A DNA stretch of 64,000 nucleotides, from contig NW_024732415.1 in NCBI RefSeq assembly GCF_018991925.1, forward strand, positions 2,660,224-2,724,223, read 5' to 3'. This document shows, piece after piece, positions 50,701 to 60,060 of the stretch; position 1 is the first letter of the stretch; every line of letters starts with the position of its first letter. Source of the DNA: Homarus americanus (Eukaryota; Arthropoda; Malacostraca; Decapoda; Nephropidae). Both the position numbers and the translations under genes were made by a program. Below the pieces are notes generated by a model. That model was not told where the DNA came from and searched no databases. It was given only the letters and a program-made list of their open reading frames with translations.

Positions 50701-53184
50701 TATAACATCACATTTCCATTGCCAGTTGCATACATCTTTTCCTTCACACTGATGGAAGGTCCTCTTGCCGTCATTAAAGACAGCAGTTCCTTAAACTTCC
50801 TTGACTCTTTCAACTGAGCAAGCTTCAGCACCCCCTCCATCATAGATCATGTCACCCAGGTAACAGAATTCACTGACACAGCCCAGGGACATATCCTCAA
50901 TGTTGACTTTCTCCAGCCTTGCTATGGTCACATGGTTACCTGCACATACACAACACTTAAAAGTTAGCAACATCCTGCAGTCTGCAAAAGCACTACACTG
51001 CACATCTATTGATTTATCCATCCATCCATCTATGTATCCAACAATACCCGTCCATCTGTTTGTCTGTCTATATATCCTACGTCTATCTACAACAGCCACT
51101 CTCCAACACAGGCTTCATAATGGTCACTAAAGCCTCTCACTCACCTGGAAGTACAGAAGACCCAGACCCACGATGCCTGTCAAGATGATGAGGAAGCCAT
51201 CCCCCCTACACCAGTAATCCTCCTCCTGCAAGTAAAGTATGGTAAGTGATTTAAGTCAACCAAGTTAAGTACAGTGAGTAATGCTGATAATTTAAATAGC
51301 TGAAGTAAGAATTTTAAGTTATGGAAGGAACTTAAGCAGAGCAAATTAAGTGAGTGAAGCAGATCAAGTAAAACAGGTATTTTAAGGAAGATGAAGTTAA
51401 GTATTTTAAGACTGTTTAAGTAACTCAAGCATAAGTAAAACAATTACTTTAAGGATTTAAATAAAGTAAAGGTAATCCAAATAAAATAAGTAATTAATGA
51501 AGGGTAGATCAAGTAAACAATTATGAAAATCAAATAAAATACATAAGCAAGTAGAGTATTTTGATAAAGTAATTTCAGTAGCCCAAGTAAATCCTAAAAC
51601 ATTACTGCACTGGGGTGGGGTGTGGGGGTGGGGTGGGGTGGGTGGGGGGGTCGGGTGGGGTGGGGTCGGGTGGGGTTGGGTTTGGTGGGATCGGATTAAG
51701 TTAGGTTATGTTAAATTAGGTTTGGCTGGGTTTAGTTAGATTAGGTTTAATTGTGTTAAATTAGGTTTGGTTACATACGCGCGCGCACACACACACACAC
51801 GACAACTTTTTAAAATATTAAAATACGAGCCCTTGAAATTGTGAGGGGACAGGAACCAGGTGTGTGGGGACTTACTTGTATTTTGGTGTGGATGGAGAGG
51901 ACGGCAATGAAGTAGGCGACGTAGAGAGTAGCCAAGACAGACACCACTAGCCGCCGCACCCACACCTTGACCTTACCATCCTGTAACACAATGGGTACAG
52001 TCACACTTTGTATTCTGTAACGTAATAGGAAGTCACATTATGTATTCTTTAACATAGGAGAGTCACAATATGGACTCTTAGCACAATAGGAACCAGAACA
52101 GTGCCACCTTGTTTTCTGTAATACAATAGGTACAGTGACATTTTACATTCTGTAACATTTTGGGTAAAGTGACTAAGTGCTCTGTAACGGGGTATGGTGA
52201 CGGTAACAAACTTGCAATTCGGGCACATGTGATAAAACATAATCTAAACTCCTGAAAATCATAAGTGAATCAAATTTAAATATTCATGAGCTAAGAATAA
52301 AGATCAACTAACCTGATTGACGGAGTTCATCCTCTTCTTCATATCATGGTAACATGGGAGGAACGTGAGGATGTTGTTGTCCTCGTCGTCTTCCTCTGCT
52401 GGCGGCTGTCTGGTGTCAACTTCATCGTTGTGGCCCGGGTAGAAGTTGCCGTAGTTGTCTCCTGGGGGGTACTGGGTCTCCGCCCCCACCACCACCCTCT
52501 GATGACATAATTACCCACAACAGAGTCACAGTCTGGCTTATAACAGGTTCCTACGTTAATGTTTTATTTATCCCTAACGAGGTATACAAGACCTTAATCT
52601 GTGACACACAGATGGAGCCTCAAAGGTTCTGCGGTTAATACGGCTCCTTAAGTAGAGCTATGAGAATGTATAACCGGTTCATTAAGCACAAAATGAAAAT
52701 GAAAATGGCGTTGAAATTGTGACGATATTATTGACGCTAGATATGTCCTTTATCTTGAGGACTGTTAATAAATTGGCGCCAATATGGTGAAAACCTGGGT
52801 TAAGGTTTACATACTGTATCTACCGAGGCGGGTGTCAGTACGTGTCTTTATAACAATGGCGGACGTGTTGTCATTGCTTTAACTGAACTCTCGTCTCGTT
52901 CCCTCCCTCCTTCATCCCTTCTCACATTACTTCCCTTCATCACCCGCAATCGTCCCTCTCCCCCTACCTCTCCACACTCACCAAGTCTCTCTCCCCCTCC
53001 CCCCACCACACTCACCAAGTCTCTCTCCCCCTCCCCCCACCATACTCACCATGGAGTAGTCGTTGGGTTTGTCGTTTTTGTTTTCCAGGGAAACCGGTTT
53101 GTCCAGCCCATTACCCACTGGCACCACTACGTCGTTTTTCTCGTTCCCATCCTTCATGAATCCTGGGTTGTCTAGCCCAGACAT
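41684..53184 (-). CDS. SLC28-like: Na+-coupled concentrative nucleoside transporter, copy C (13 exons)
   Basis: A predicted 650-aa transporter (1953 nt with TGA), intact in all 13 exons. It carries the full set of SLC28 motifs: [38 protein letters not shown] and [11 protein letters not shown]. Start at 53184, A at -3, preceded by a short 5'UTR with its own acceptor. The predicted N-tail (exons 1-2, 107 aa) is hydrophilic, with the [14 protein letters not shown] block before the first helix. The C-tail has two N-glycosylation sequons. Intron contents: hairpin element (intron 12), MITE (intron 7), antisense LINE (intron 6), CT-rich microsatellite (start of intron 5), LINE remnant (intron 4) and G-rich tract (intron 3). 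As first gene of the array in transcription order it may keep the ancestral promoter, but nothing in the sequence shows this. Confidence 0.96.
41887..42016. mobile_element. Hairpin (foldback) element in intron 12 of copy C
   Basis: Arms at 41887..41914 and 41989..42016 match as inverted repeats with two mismatches in 28 nt (AGGAAAATATGGCAC...); the loop is about 74 nt. Confidence 0.7.
42045..42215 (+). mobile_element. SINE body and tail fragment
   Basis: CATTATCCAGTGTGACTACCA resembles the SINE body at 35010, and AAAAGGCCAGTAAGCTGATA its tail. The head is lost. Confidence 0.45.
42247..42427 (-). CDS. Copy C exon 12 ([11 protein letters not shown])
   Basis: 181 nt, phase 1. [25 protein letters not shown] is closer to the vertebrate CNT sequence than the KRAST of copy A. 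Confidence 0.96.
42741..42899 (-). CDS. Copy C exon 11 (NEFVAY)
   Basis: 53 aa, [18 protein letters not shown] and [15 protein letters not shown]; donor TCG|GTAAGG. Confidence 0.95.
43090..43170 (+). mobile_element. LINE-family 3' tail fragment
   Basis: CGTGACGATCGCACACGTGG and GAACCGATCAGTGGTGAAG; tail only, in intron 10 of copy C. Confidence 0.6.
43567..43741 (-). CDS. Copy C exon 10 ([11 protein letters not shown])
   Basis: 175 nt, [18 protein letters not shown] and [18 protein letters not shown]; donor CAG|GTGAGT. Confidence 0.95.
44383..44636 (-). CDS. Copy C exon 9 ([17 protein letters not shown])
   Basis: 254 nt, phase 2. [20 protein letters not shown] and [20 protein letters not shown], then KLFYPETKQ. 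Confidence 0.96.
44922..45083 (-). CDS. Copy C exon 8 (hairpin 1 first half, ends GQ)
   Basis: 54 aa ending [14 protein letters not shown], donor CAG|GTAAGT; gives GQTEAPLL with exon 9. Confidence 0.95.
45183..45330 (+). mobile_element. tRNA-like SINE fragment
   Basis: A-box-like TAGCCGAGTGGAT and B-box-like TGGTTCATCC at tRNA spacing, then a body with GGCACTGTCCC. It is a second SINE type, in intron 7 of copy C. Confidence 0.5.
45843..46148. mobile_element. TA-flanked MITE (mariner/pogo type)
   Basis: 306 bp. Ends CAGCACCTCCCCGACTTACG and, read from the right, CAGCTGCTTCCCGACTTACG, with TA on both sides. CGACCTACGACC-type words recur inside. Non-coding; lies in intron 7 of copy C. Confidence 0.8.
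46326..46520 (-). CDS. Copy C exon 7 (RWPLG)
   Basis: 65 aa, [33 protein letters not shown] and SGFVFGAL; donor CAG|GTAAAT. Confidence 0.94.
46940..48540 (+). mobile_element. Decayed LINE (CR1/L2-like), antisense in intron 6 of copy C
   Basis: Pieces in order: [16 protein letters not shown] (linker), [10 protein letters not shown] (RT), a 47660..47878 stretch with [12 protein letters not shown] and [17 protein letters not shown] (RT core), then RT C-terminus and tail to 48540. Many stops. The catalytic DD box is replaced (FLTDAKL). Same family as 10740..13200. Confidence 0.85.
48591..48744 (-). CDS. Copy C exon 6 (two membrane helices)
   Basis: 154 nt, [20 protein letters not shown], an acidic loop DAKEEPHRL, a second helix, then APRK and donor GTGAGG. 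Confidence 0.93.
49740..49775. repeat. CT-rich microsatellite at the exon 5 donor of copy C
   Basis: (CT)n with CCC interruptions; on the minus strand it forms the intron start GTGAGAGAGAGAGGG. Confidence 0.85.
49776..49861 (-). CDS. Copy C exon 5 (linker)
   Basis: 86 nt, phase 2. [19 protein letters not shown]. The donor GTGAGAGAGAG runs straight into a (GA)n tract (CT on the plus strand). Confidence 0.9.
50340..51020 (-). mobile_element. Remnant of another LINE lineage (RT C-terminus)
   Basis: Minus-strand pieces [40 protein letters not shown] and, lower, [14 protein letters not shown] and [11 protein letters not shown], the usual C-terminal blocks of an RTE/L2-like endonuclease-RT. Frameshifted; in intron 4 of copy C. 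Confidence 0.7.
51145..51225 (-). CDS. Copy C exon 4 (DYWCRGDG)
   Basis: 27 aa, [15 protein letters not shown] then a glycine-rich helix ending GLLYFQ. Donor CAG|GTGAGT. Confidence 0.92.
51605..51695 (+). repeat. G-rich tract followed by TTAGG-like words (intron 3 of copy C)
   Basis: Many GGGG/GGGTGGGG runs, with changes to TCGGG, merging at the right into GGTTAGGTTA-like sequence to about 51772. Confidence 0.9.
51876..51980 (-). CDS. Copy C exon 3 (first membrane helix)
   Basis: 35 aa: basic [10 protein letters not shown] then a helix, [19 protein letters not shown]. Donor CAA|GTAAGT. Confidence 0.92.
52313..52498 (-). CDS. Copy C exon 2 (N-tail with LTFLPCY motif)
   Basis: 62 aa, [15 protein letters not shown] then [19 protein letters not shown]. 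Donor CAG|GTTAGT. Confidence 0.88.
52979..53050. repeat. 34-bp tandem repeat covering the exon 1 donor of copy C
   Basis: Each unit has ACTCACC (a GGTGAGT donor on minus) and CTCTCCCCCTCCCCCC. The GT positions are 53049, 53015 and 52981, spaced exactly 34. Confidence 0.9.
53050..53184 (-). CDS. Copy C exon 1 (start codon exon)
   Basis: 45 aa, [18 protein letters not shown] to NDYSM, donor ATG|GTGAGT. The donor sits in the first unit of a 34-bp tandem repeat. Confidence 0.88.
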
Positions 53185-53293
53185 CCTGCTTCCTTACTCT
53201 CTCTTCTTTCTGGTTCCTCTGGAGCACTTCAATGTACCCCTCGTGTCCTCTTGGTTGCCTTTGGGGTATTTGAGATGAAGTGCTTTCTTTTCC
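53185..53293 (-). other. Copy C 5' untranslated segment of exon 1
   Basis: Minus-strand acceptor ttccgcag ends at 53294. The 109 nt from there to the ATG are purine-rich, so a further 5'UTR exon upstream is likely but I could not place it. Confidence 0.45.
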
Positions 53294-54184
53294 CTGCGGA
53301 AGATAAGTGTTGGATCAGTCATTAGCTGTAGGGGAGTCATCTTGAAACACACACACACTTAAAACACAAGAATAAACAACACACATAGTTAGTGGTAGAT
53401 AAATGTCAAGTCCCAGTAGTCCCCACAGGAGGGGTCAGTGAGGATGGGGTGAGGTAAGATGAGGTGGACGCTGGGTAAAGGCTGCTGTTGGTCAACAGTG
53501 GTGAATGAAGGTCGCCCACTATGCTAAGGCATCAGCTTTCTGGGGTGTTTGTAATATGGAGCCCGAACATACAATATACGAGACAATGTCAAAAGGTAAA
53601 AGTAACTTATCTACTGTAGGTACTGATATTATCTGGGGAAGGCCGAAACGATTTTAGTTACCTACATGTTTTAAATCTTGCTCATATCTGTCTTGTCCCT
53701 CAGCATATACATTTTCATAGGTATTTTTTCAGATTGCTCAATTTGATAGAGTGTATGAAAAGCCACTCCATATTTCTACATTCTTATTGGTCCTGAAGAA
53801 ATAATTAACTTTTTGTGTGGATTCGCACCTACAAGCTAGAACAAGATCAAACAGCGGAACTTAGGAACTTGGTCAAGGCGTGCGTGGGGGAATTCTGACG
53901 TCCTAGTGTGGTTTCTCAAGGTTGTATTGCTGTACCGCGTGAGCTTAATACCCACTGACATATTGAGTGCAGCGGGAAAATCTGCCATGATCTGCATTCC
54001 ATAACAGTAGGTTGCGAATCATGTAGATGGTCAAGCTGTCGTCAATTTGTGGATTATTATTTACCACAAAGAACAGTAATTTTATCAGTTTTATGTATGG
54101 AAAACAAAATATAAATGAAATTATAGGGCATCTATTAACACCATCAGGAAATGAAGAAGGTCGGGGACGTCGTTCAAATTTTTG

Positions 54185-54280
54185 TTCCGGCGTCCTCTAT
54201 TTACTTTTTTTTTACTTTTATCCTCTTCGCCACTGATCGGCTTGTTAGCCGCTTGGGCCATCGGCCAAGCGTTCTTTCTG
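54185..54280 (-). mobile_element. LINE-family 3' tail fragment
   Basis: CGCCACTGATCGGCTTGTTAGC on plus after a (T)n/ACTTTTA run; tail only. Confidence 0.6.
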
Positions 54281-57208
54281 TAATACGAACAATAGCCTGA
54301 GAAGTGTGCAGGTTTGTTCATAATTCGTGTGGTTGATGAATTTTGTGGGTTACCTTGTCTCATAACCGAGGATACGGGAATGGGGTGCAATTGCGATATA
54401 CAGTAATTATGACTTTACATCTTGTGTCGAAAATTGTCGTGATTAGTTTCAGAATTAGTAACTAATTAGAGGGAAACTAACCAAGGGACTATTGAAAATT
54501 AAAGCGCAGTGTCGCAATAAAATAGAAAAGGTTCAGGCAGGTTGTTGTGAACCTGGCTGCCCAAGCGGTAAACACATGATGTCACAGCCATTGTCTGCTC
54601 TTCATAACCGGGTGATAGACTTATGCCAGTGGTGCGAGCTTGCCTTGAAAAATCTGGTTTCTTCTCGGTGGCTTCTCGTAGACTAACTGTACTGATTTTA
54701 ATTTTGGTGTGAAGAGTGATGTGGCACGTTCCTGCTCAGGATAAGATGTGCTGCTAGCCTACTCATCAGGGTCAACGTTTGGCAAGTCTACCTCTGTCTT
54801 CTTCCCGAGGCGCTGCAGACAAACTTACACACTTCACATCATATTCAATGTATTTAGCTCATACAGTATATTTTTAATTATTGATTAACTTTCTCATTGT
54901 GTAAGCTTAATATGCCTATAACTTCCATTTTTTATCTGAATCGGAATAAACCAAATCTTGATAACTTATCCGTTTCTATTTTCGTCTAGTTATTGAATAT
55001 TTAATACCTATATTATATCCCTGACTTAGTTCTTCAGTGGCGGATTAATAGTTTTTCTACTACTACAATGTATCCAGTTAGAATTCGGATTGACCATAAT
55101 ATAATTAACCCACATGACTGTCCTCTGTTTATATAATTTCTACAATGTATTATTATGACTGTCCTCTATGCCTGTCTAACTACTATCATCAAATTGATTG
55201 ACCCCTAAGTTACTATTATCCACCCTTTTACTGATAAATCATTCTAACTATAAACACCAGCTTTAACGCAACAATTAGGGCTTAGGCTAATCACTCGAGC
55301 ATAATGTACCATACAAATAAGTGTTTTATAAGAGGACAGTTTATAAATATTAAGTTAATATGTTATTCATGCTTAGTAAGGTCCCACTGGACTACATTAT
55401 ATTGGCGAGGACATTTCCGGGGACGGAGTCAGACTTCAAATAATGTACTGTACTCGTATCTTATCCATAAACACAATAACGCATCATGACCTTTACCTTG
55501 TTAGACACTTTTTATACTTTTTACAACAACAACAAAACGAGCGTGTCAACACATGAAAAAGATAAATTACGGGAACATACGGTAACAAGAGAGCCAACAC
55601 AACAGCAACATCAGACAAGTCAATACACAATGAAAGAACTGCAAACAGATTAGTAAATACCGGTGAAAAATACATAAAAACCAGACGCTATATTGCCAAA
55701 AGATTCATTAAAAATCAAACGGAAGAAACTGATATACAGTACTGTGGGTAATCCTCGTTTTAGCCAAGTGTTAGCAGGCGTACCAACAGAACAGATAACG
55801 CCTCTGGGGAAGTTTTGGGTGACTAACGTGACCCTGAAGCCTGGAGAGTTTGTGGATGTTCTTAGGTATAGGTGTATTTCTGCCAGTACTTGTTTGGATT
55901 GTTTGATCGTACAAGTTACCCGGAGACGATCTTCATATAATTTGAACCCGGCGTATAATTTCACACCTAGGGATAATTAAATTTTGATTACTAGCAACTG
56001 GTCGAAGCTTGCTGTTATTGCAGTAGAATGTTCTATCACTGGACATTCTTTATTTACCCACTAGACTTAATCAACGCAAAATGTGTGACGCCAACAAATA
56101 GGTCACGTTGGCATCAAAGATCATACCACCTAACACTCTTAATCTTATCAGTTGCCACCTAACACCCTTAATCTTTATTGGTTGAGTATGTGTTAATAAT
56201 GTGTGAATTTTTTTTGTTTACCGGCCTGGTTGTACGTTTAAAATTGCAATATGCAATTCGTGTTTTCCACCACACTCACACTTTCTTGCTCAATACTTAA
56301 CACTGGCTTCCCGTACATTTATTCACTTTCACCGCTGCGTTGAGATTCCTTGTGACGTCAACCAGGAGGCAGCTCCCACACGCCACGTTGCCAGATCACT
56401 ACACCATATTCCTCAGAATTTCCCGTGTGGGATTTTACGCATCACGTAAAGTCCGTTGAGTTTATTCATTATACCATCGTCATTCAGGTATTGCGTGCGT
56501 GCGTCCTGTCGTATGTTTTGTTACTCTGCGCCAAAACTAAGGACTCGATCGTGAGCTTTGCAGTAATTCACTGTATTGTTCATGCTCAAAGTTTTTAACT
56601 TAGCTTTGTCATCATTGTCAAGTCTATTATTAAAAACTGGTTATGTTCTGTTATATTGCACAATTCGGTACGTATATCAATAGCCTTTAGCTAAATATAT
56701 CTAAAAAGGGTGAAAAATGAGGGTCACTTGTTTTATAATTGTCTTTTAAACAATCCAGAAACAGTTTATTTAGAATATAAATATATTAATATTAAATTTT
56801 GACATCAATTTGGTTTGTTATCCTTCATAAATTATTTAATGCCGTAGTCTCATAGTGTTTATTAAGCAAATTAGTGATTTAAAATTCTTATTCCGCTCGC
56901 AGAAATCAACTCAGGAATGCATAAAAAAATATTTGTTGAAGAGATTGTGGTTGCTTTACCCATTGCTAAGGGAGGTACTACCGCCTGGGAAGATTGTGGA
57001 AGCATAATGTGTTGTCTATGTTAGATCTTGCTGCCACATGGCATCACGAAAATTGTGACAAGTCCCAGGTTGCTGATCTGACTTTCTGTCTCATTTACAC
57101 ACAATTGCAGGGTCTCAATTGTCTCTCTTACTATCGACAACACAACATACTGTACATATATTGTTCCTCACTTTTTATTTTTTTTCATTTTGTATTTCTT
57201 TGTGGTTC

Positions 57209-57210
<2 letters not shown>

Positions 57211-57263
<53 letters not shown>
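57211..57263. repeat. (TTA)n microsatellite
   Basis: About 17 TTA units. It is followed by GTGCCTGGGTGGGCTAATTC, also present in changed form at about 43950. Confidence 0.93.
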
Positions 57264-57264
<1 letters not shown>

Positions 57265-57435
57265 ATTTTCGACCCCCAGGCCCCGATATGGGTCAGTGAC
57301 CTGTGCCTGGGTGGGCTAATTCCCGTAAAAAATAAAACACCTCAAACTATTCCATCACGACACTCGCCTACGAAACGAAAGTGAGTATGATTCGTTACTA
57401 AAATCTTGTTTAACTTAAGAGCAAAATAACCATTA

Positions 57436-57600
57436 ACTTTTTACTTTTATCCTCTTCGCCACTGATCAGTTCGTTAGCCGCTTGGACGGTCGGTCACCTG
57501 AATGTATCTGAACCTGCTCTAGTGTTGGTCGAATCTGGTCTGGAAACAGCTCACACTCGGTGCCTTCACAACACTGGCAGGTTGTATATCACGAAAGCTC
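57436..57600 (-). mobile_element. LINE 3' fragment
   Basis: Tail CGCCACTGATCAGTTCGTTAG on plus, then the RT end region with AACACTGGCAGGTTGT; same family as 10740..13200. Confidence 0.7.
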
Positions 57601-57867
57601 CTCAAACCACCTTTTAAAGTTTAAGTGAACGAGTGATGGTTTCTCAGTGATTATTTTCGGTATTATTTTACTTGTTGCCACAAAACGAATCTCTGGAATT
57701 TTATAGTTGCATTCGGTAATTATGACAATTCTAAGACACTTTTCTTCTGGGGCATTTCTGGCGCAAATTACGTTTAAGAGAGATGTTTAACATTTTATTA
57801 TGTATGTTCGTACGTGGCAGTACACACCCAGAACATCGAACGGCTGTGGAGCTCCCCCGTTTAGGTT

Positions 57868-58056
57868 AGATTCAAAACGGTTTTCCAATGGTTTTCGATG
57901 TGTTTTGAACACTTTTTACCTTGACTTTTATAACAATTCTCTAGATTTTTTAGCTGGGAGGGAGGGGGCTTAACTCAGAAACTATTGATTTGAGCCAGAA
58001 ATTAAGGTCAAATTCGTTCATATAACACACCAAAAACCATTGGGAAACAGTTTTAA
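57868..58056. repeat. Inverted repeat
   Basis: Arms at about 57868..57910 and 58014..58056 (GGTTTTCCAATGGTTTTCGA against AAAAACCATTGGGAAACAG), loop about 105 nt. Confidence 0.65.
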
Positions 58057-58245
58057 CTTCAGTTTCGTACAGTGACATGTGAATTTTTTCTGGTAACTTT
58101 GACACTGCCCGCCTTTGTTTTGGTTAAAATTTATCCTTAAATTTCGGGTACTTATTGCTAATCTGGTATTCGGAAAAATTATTGTTTTGTGGAGGGAAGA
58201 GGATGAAAGAAAAAGAGGGAGTTTTAGCAGCCAGGGTCGATCCAA

Positions 58246-58780
58246 CGAATTACCCAAAAGTATATTAAATCAGGGTAAAATCTTAACGAATATATGTTTT
58301 GCATCAATAAAACCTTATTAATAATGTTTTCATTGAAATGTAGTCAAAATAATTAAATAATAAACAGCAAAAAACGCTAAATTCCAAAGAGGCACCTAAC
58401 CAAAATGGAGATATAATTACCGATGTTTCTGTTACTTTGGGGTATTTAGCATAGCCGTAGGATTTACTTTTCGTTAGGTTAGGTTAGGTTAGCGAAGTGC
58501 ATCACGATGGATCTGAGTTATCTCCCTTGTTCACGAACTCTGGAATTTAGCGTTCGCCAATACTGAAAGTTTTTCGCTGTTTATTATTTCATCTTACAAA
58601 TTATTTTTACAAAATTACACTAAAAATATTATTAAACATGTTTTGTGTATGTATAACAGATATTCGTTAAGATTTTACCCTTATTTGCTATACTTTTGGG
58701 TACTTTGGGGTACATTTGGGTACTTTGGGGTACATTTGGGTACTTTGGGGTACATTTGGGTACTTTTGAGTAATTCGTGG
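58246..58780. mobile_element. Large inverted-repeat (foldback-like) element
   Basis: Left arm 58246..58390 and right arm 58541..58780 match in inverted order (CAGGGTAAAATCTTAACGAA against AAGATTTTACCC; AATAATAAACAGC against GCTGTTTATTATT; AAATTCC against GGAATTT). The centre has GTTAGG words. The right arm is lengthened by a 20-bp tandem repeat. Confidence 0.7.
58690..58765. repeat. 20-bp tandem repeat inside the right arm
   Basis: Three full units of TTTGGGTACTTTGGGGTACA and partial ends. Confidence 0.93.
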
Positions 58781-59814
58781 TTCCCGCCAGGGTGCCTTGC
58801 CTTACAACACAGAATTTAAGCTCTCGGTAACTACAGACTACACACCTTGGTAGGTTAATGTTCCTTTCATTACTAATGTTTGGATGTAAAGATGAAGATG
58901 AAAATACGGGTGACCTTATAAAGGCATCAGCACGAGGGACGACTAAGTAGCCAAATTATTTACAACTTACTTTTGTAAATTGAAAAAATCTTATTTCAAC
59001 AACAATAAAATATTTATACAAAAAGAATCCCCTGAAGAATCTCCACCCCAGCTCATTTCACCTAAGATTAACTATCCTACAGGGTATAAAATAAGGGAAA
59101 AAATGATCACTGCAGACCAAATAGTCATATATCTCATGTGAAACAGTGTTGCCAGATTTTCATAAGTAAATTATCGTACCGAAACCACAAAATTAGTTTC
59201 TTGGTCACTGTAATGATGGCTAATAATACAAATTTTTGGAACAGTTTATCATTGGTTTAGTTTAGTAGTATGTCTTAACTGCACGTAATCATCATCTCTG
59301 CACTTATTAGATGAAAACATTATACACTTCCTTTATACCCTGCCATCCTAACACTTTGGGGGACGAGGTTAGGTTAGGATTATATCTAGGTGTACAAGGA
59401 TGCTCGTCTCGCAAGAGAGTAGTCCCGGGCTTGATTCTTGGGCATGCAGTGTGAAACTATGGACAAGTTTCTTTACCCCATTTTGCCTGTCGACCCAACA
59501 GTAATATGGGGCCTGGATGTTAATCGATTTGCGGGTCGTGTTCCGGTGTAAAGGTTAGCCAGTGCAGTTGGCGAGTTGTCCGGTCTTTTCGGACTCTTTC
59601 TTGACACATGGGTCATGCAACTTACTCGTTAATTTAAAGCGTGGTTGTTGTGTTGGCGACAGATTTTACACCTTGAACAAATTCACGCCTATATACTGTA
59701 TATGTCAAATAAGCTTGGGTGAAGATTCTTCAGTGAACCCAAATAATACCAACACTTCCAGTAACAGAGAATCGCTGTGCTACTGATGCTAGACAACAGT
59801 ACTGTACTACAATT

Positions 59815-60060
59815 ATGGGGGGGCGCGCTGTAAGCCCCCCTATTTTTTTTTTAAATCCGACCAATATCGTGGGCATTTTGAGGCATTCTGAAGCCATGTG
59901 CACTTAATATTAAGAGATATCCTGAGGTTAATAGTAGTTACTTTTTATTATACAACAACGCCTGAGTATAATACTACATTAAAGAAAAAGTATTGGAATT
60001 TTCTGATGAAAATGGGGTCCGGACCCCAGGAACACCCGACAATAAAGTAAGTTTTCCAAT
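59815..60060. mobile_element. Fragment related to the hAT MITE
   Basis: Shares GCTGTAAGCCCCCC/GCACTGTAAGCCTCCC and ATTTTGAGGCATTCTGAAGCC-type sequence with the inside of 30645..31090; no clear ends. Confidence 0.5.

Noticed and set aside
55693..55980. 95-aa plus-strand frame
   Set aside because: No recognisable domain, no splice or promoter signals, and an overlapping frame on the other strand of similar length; likely chance.
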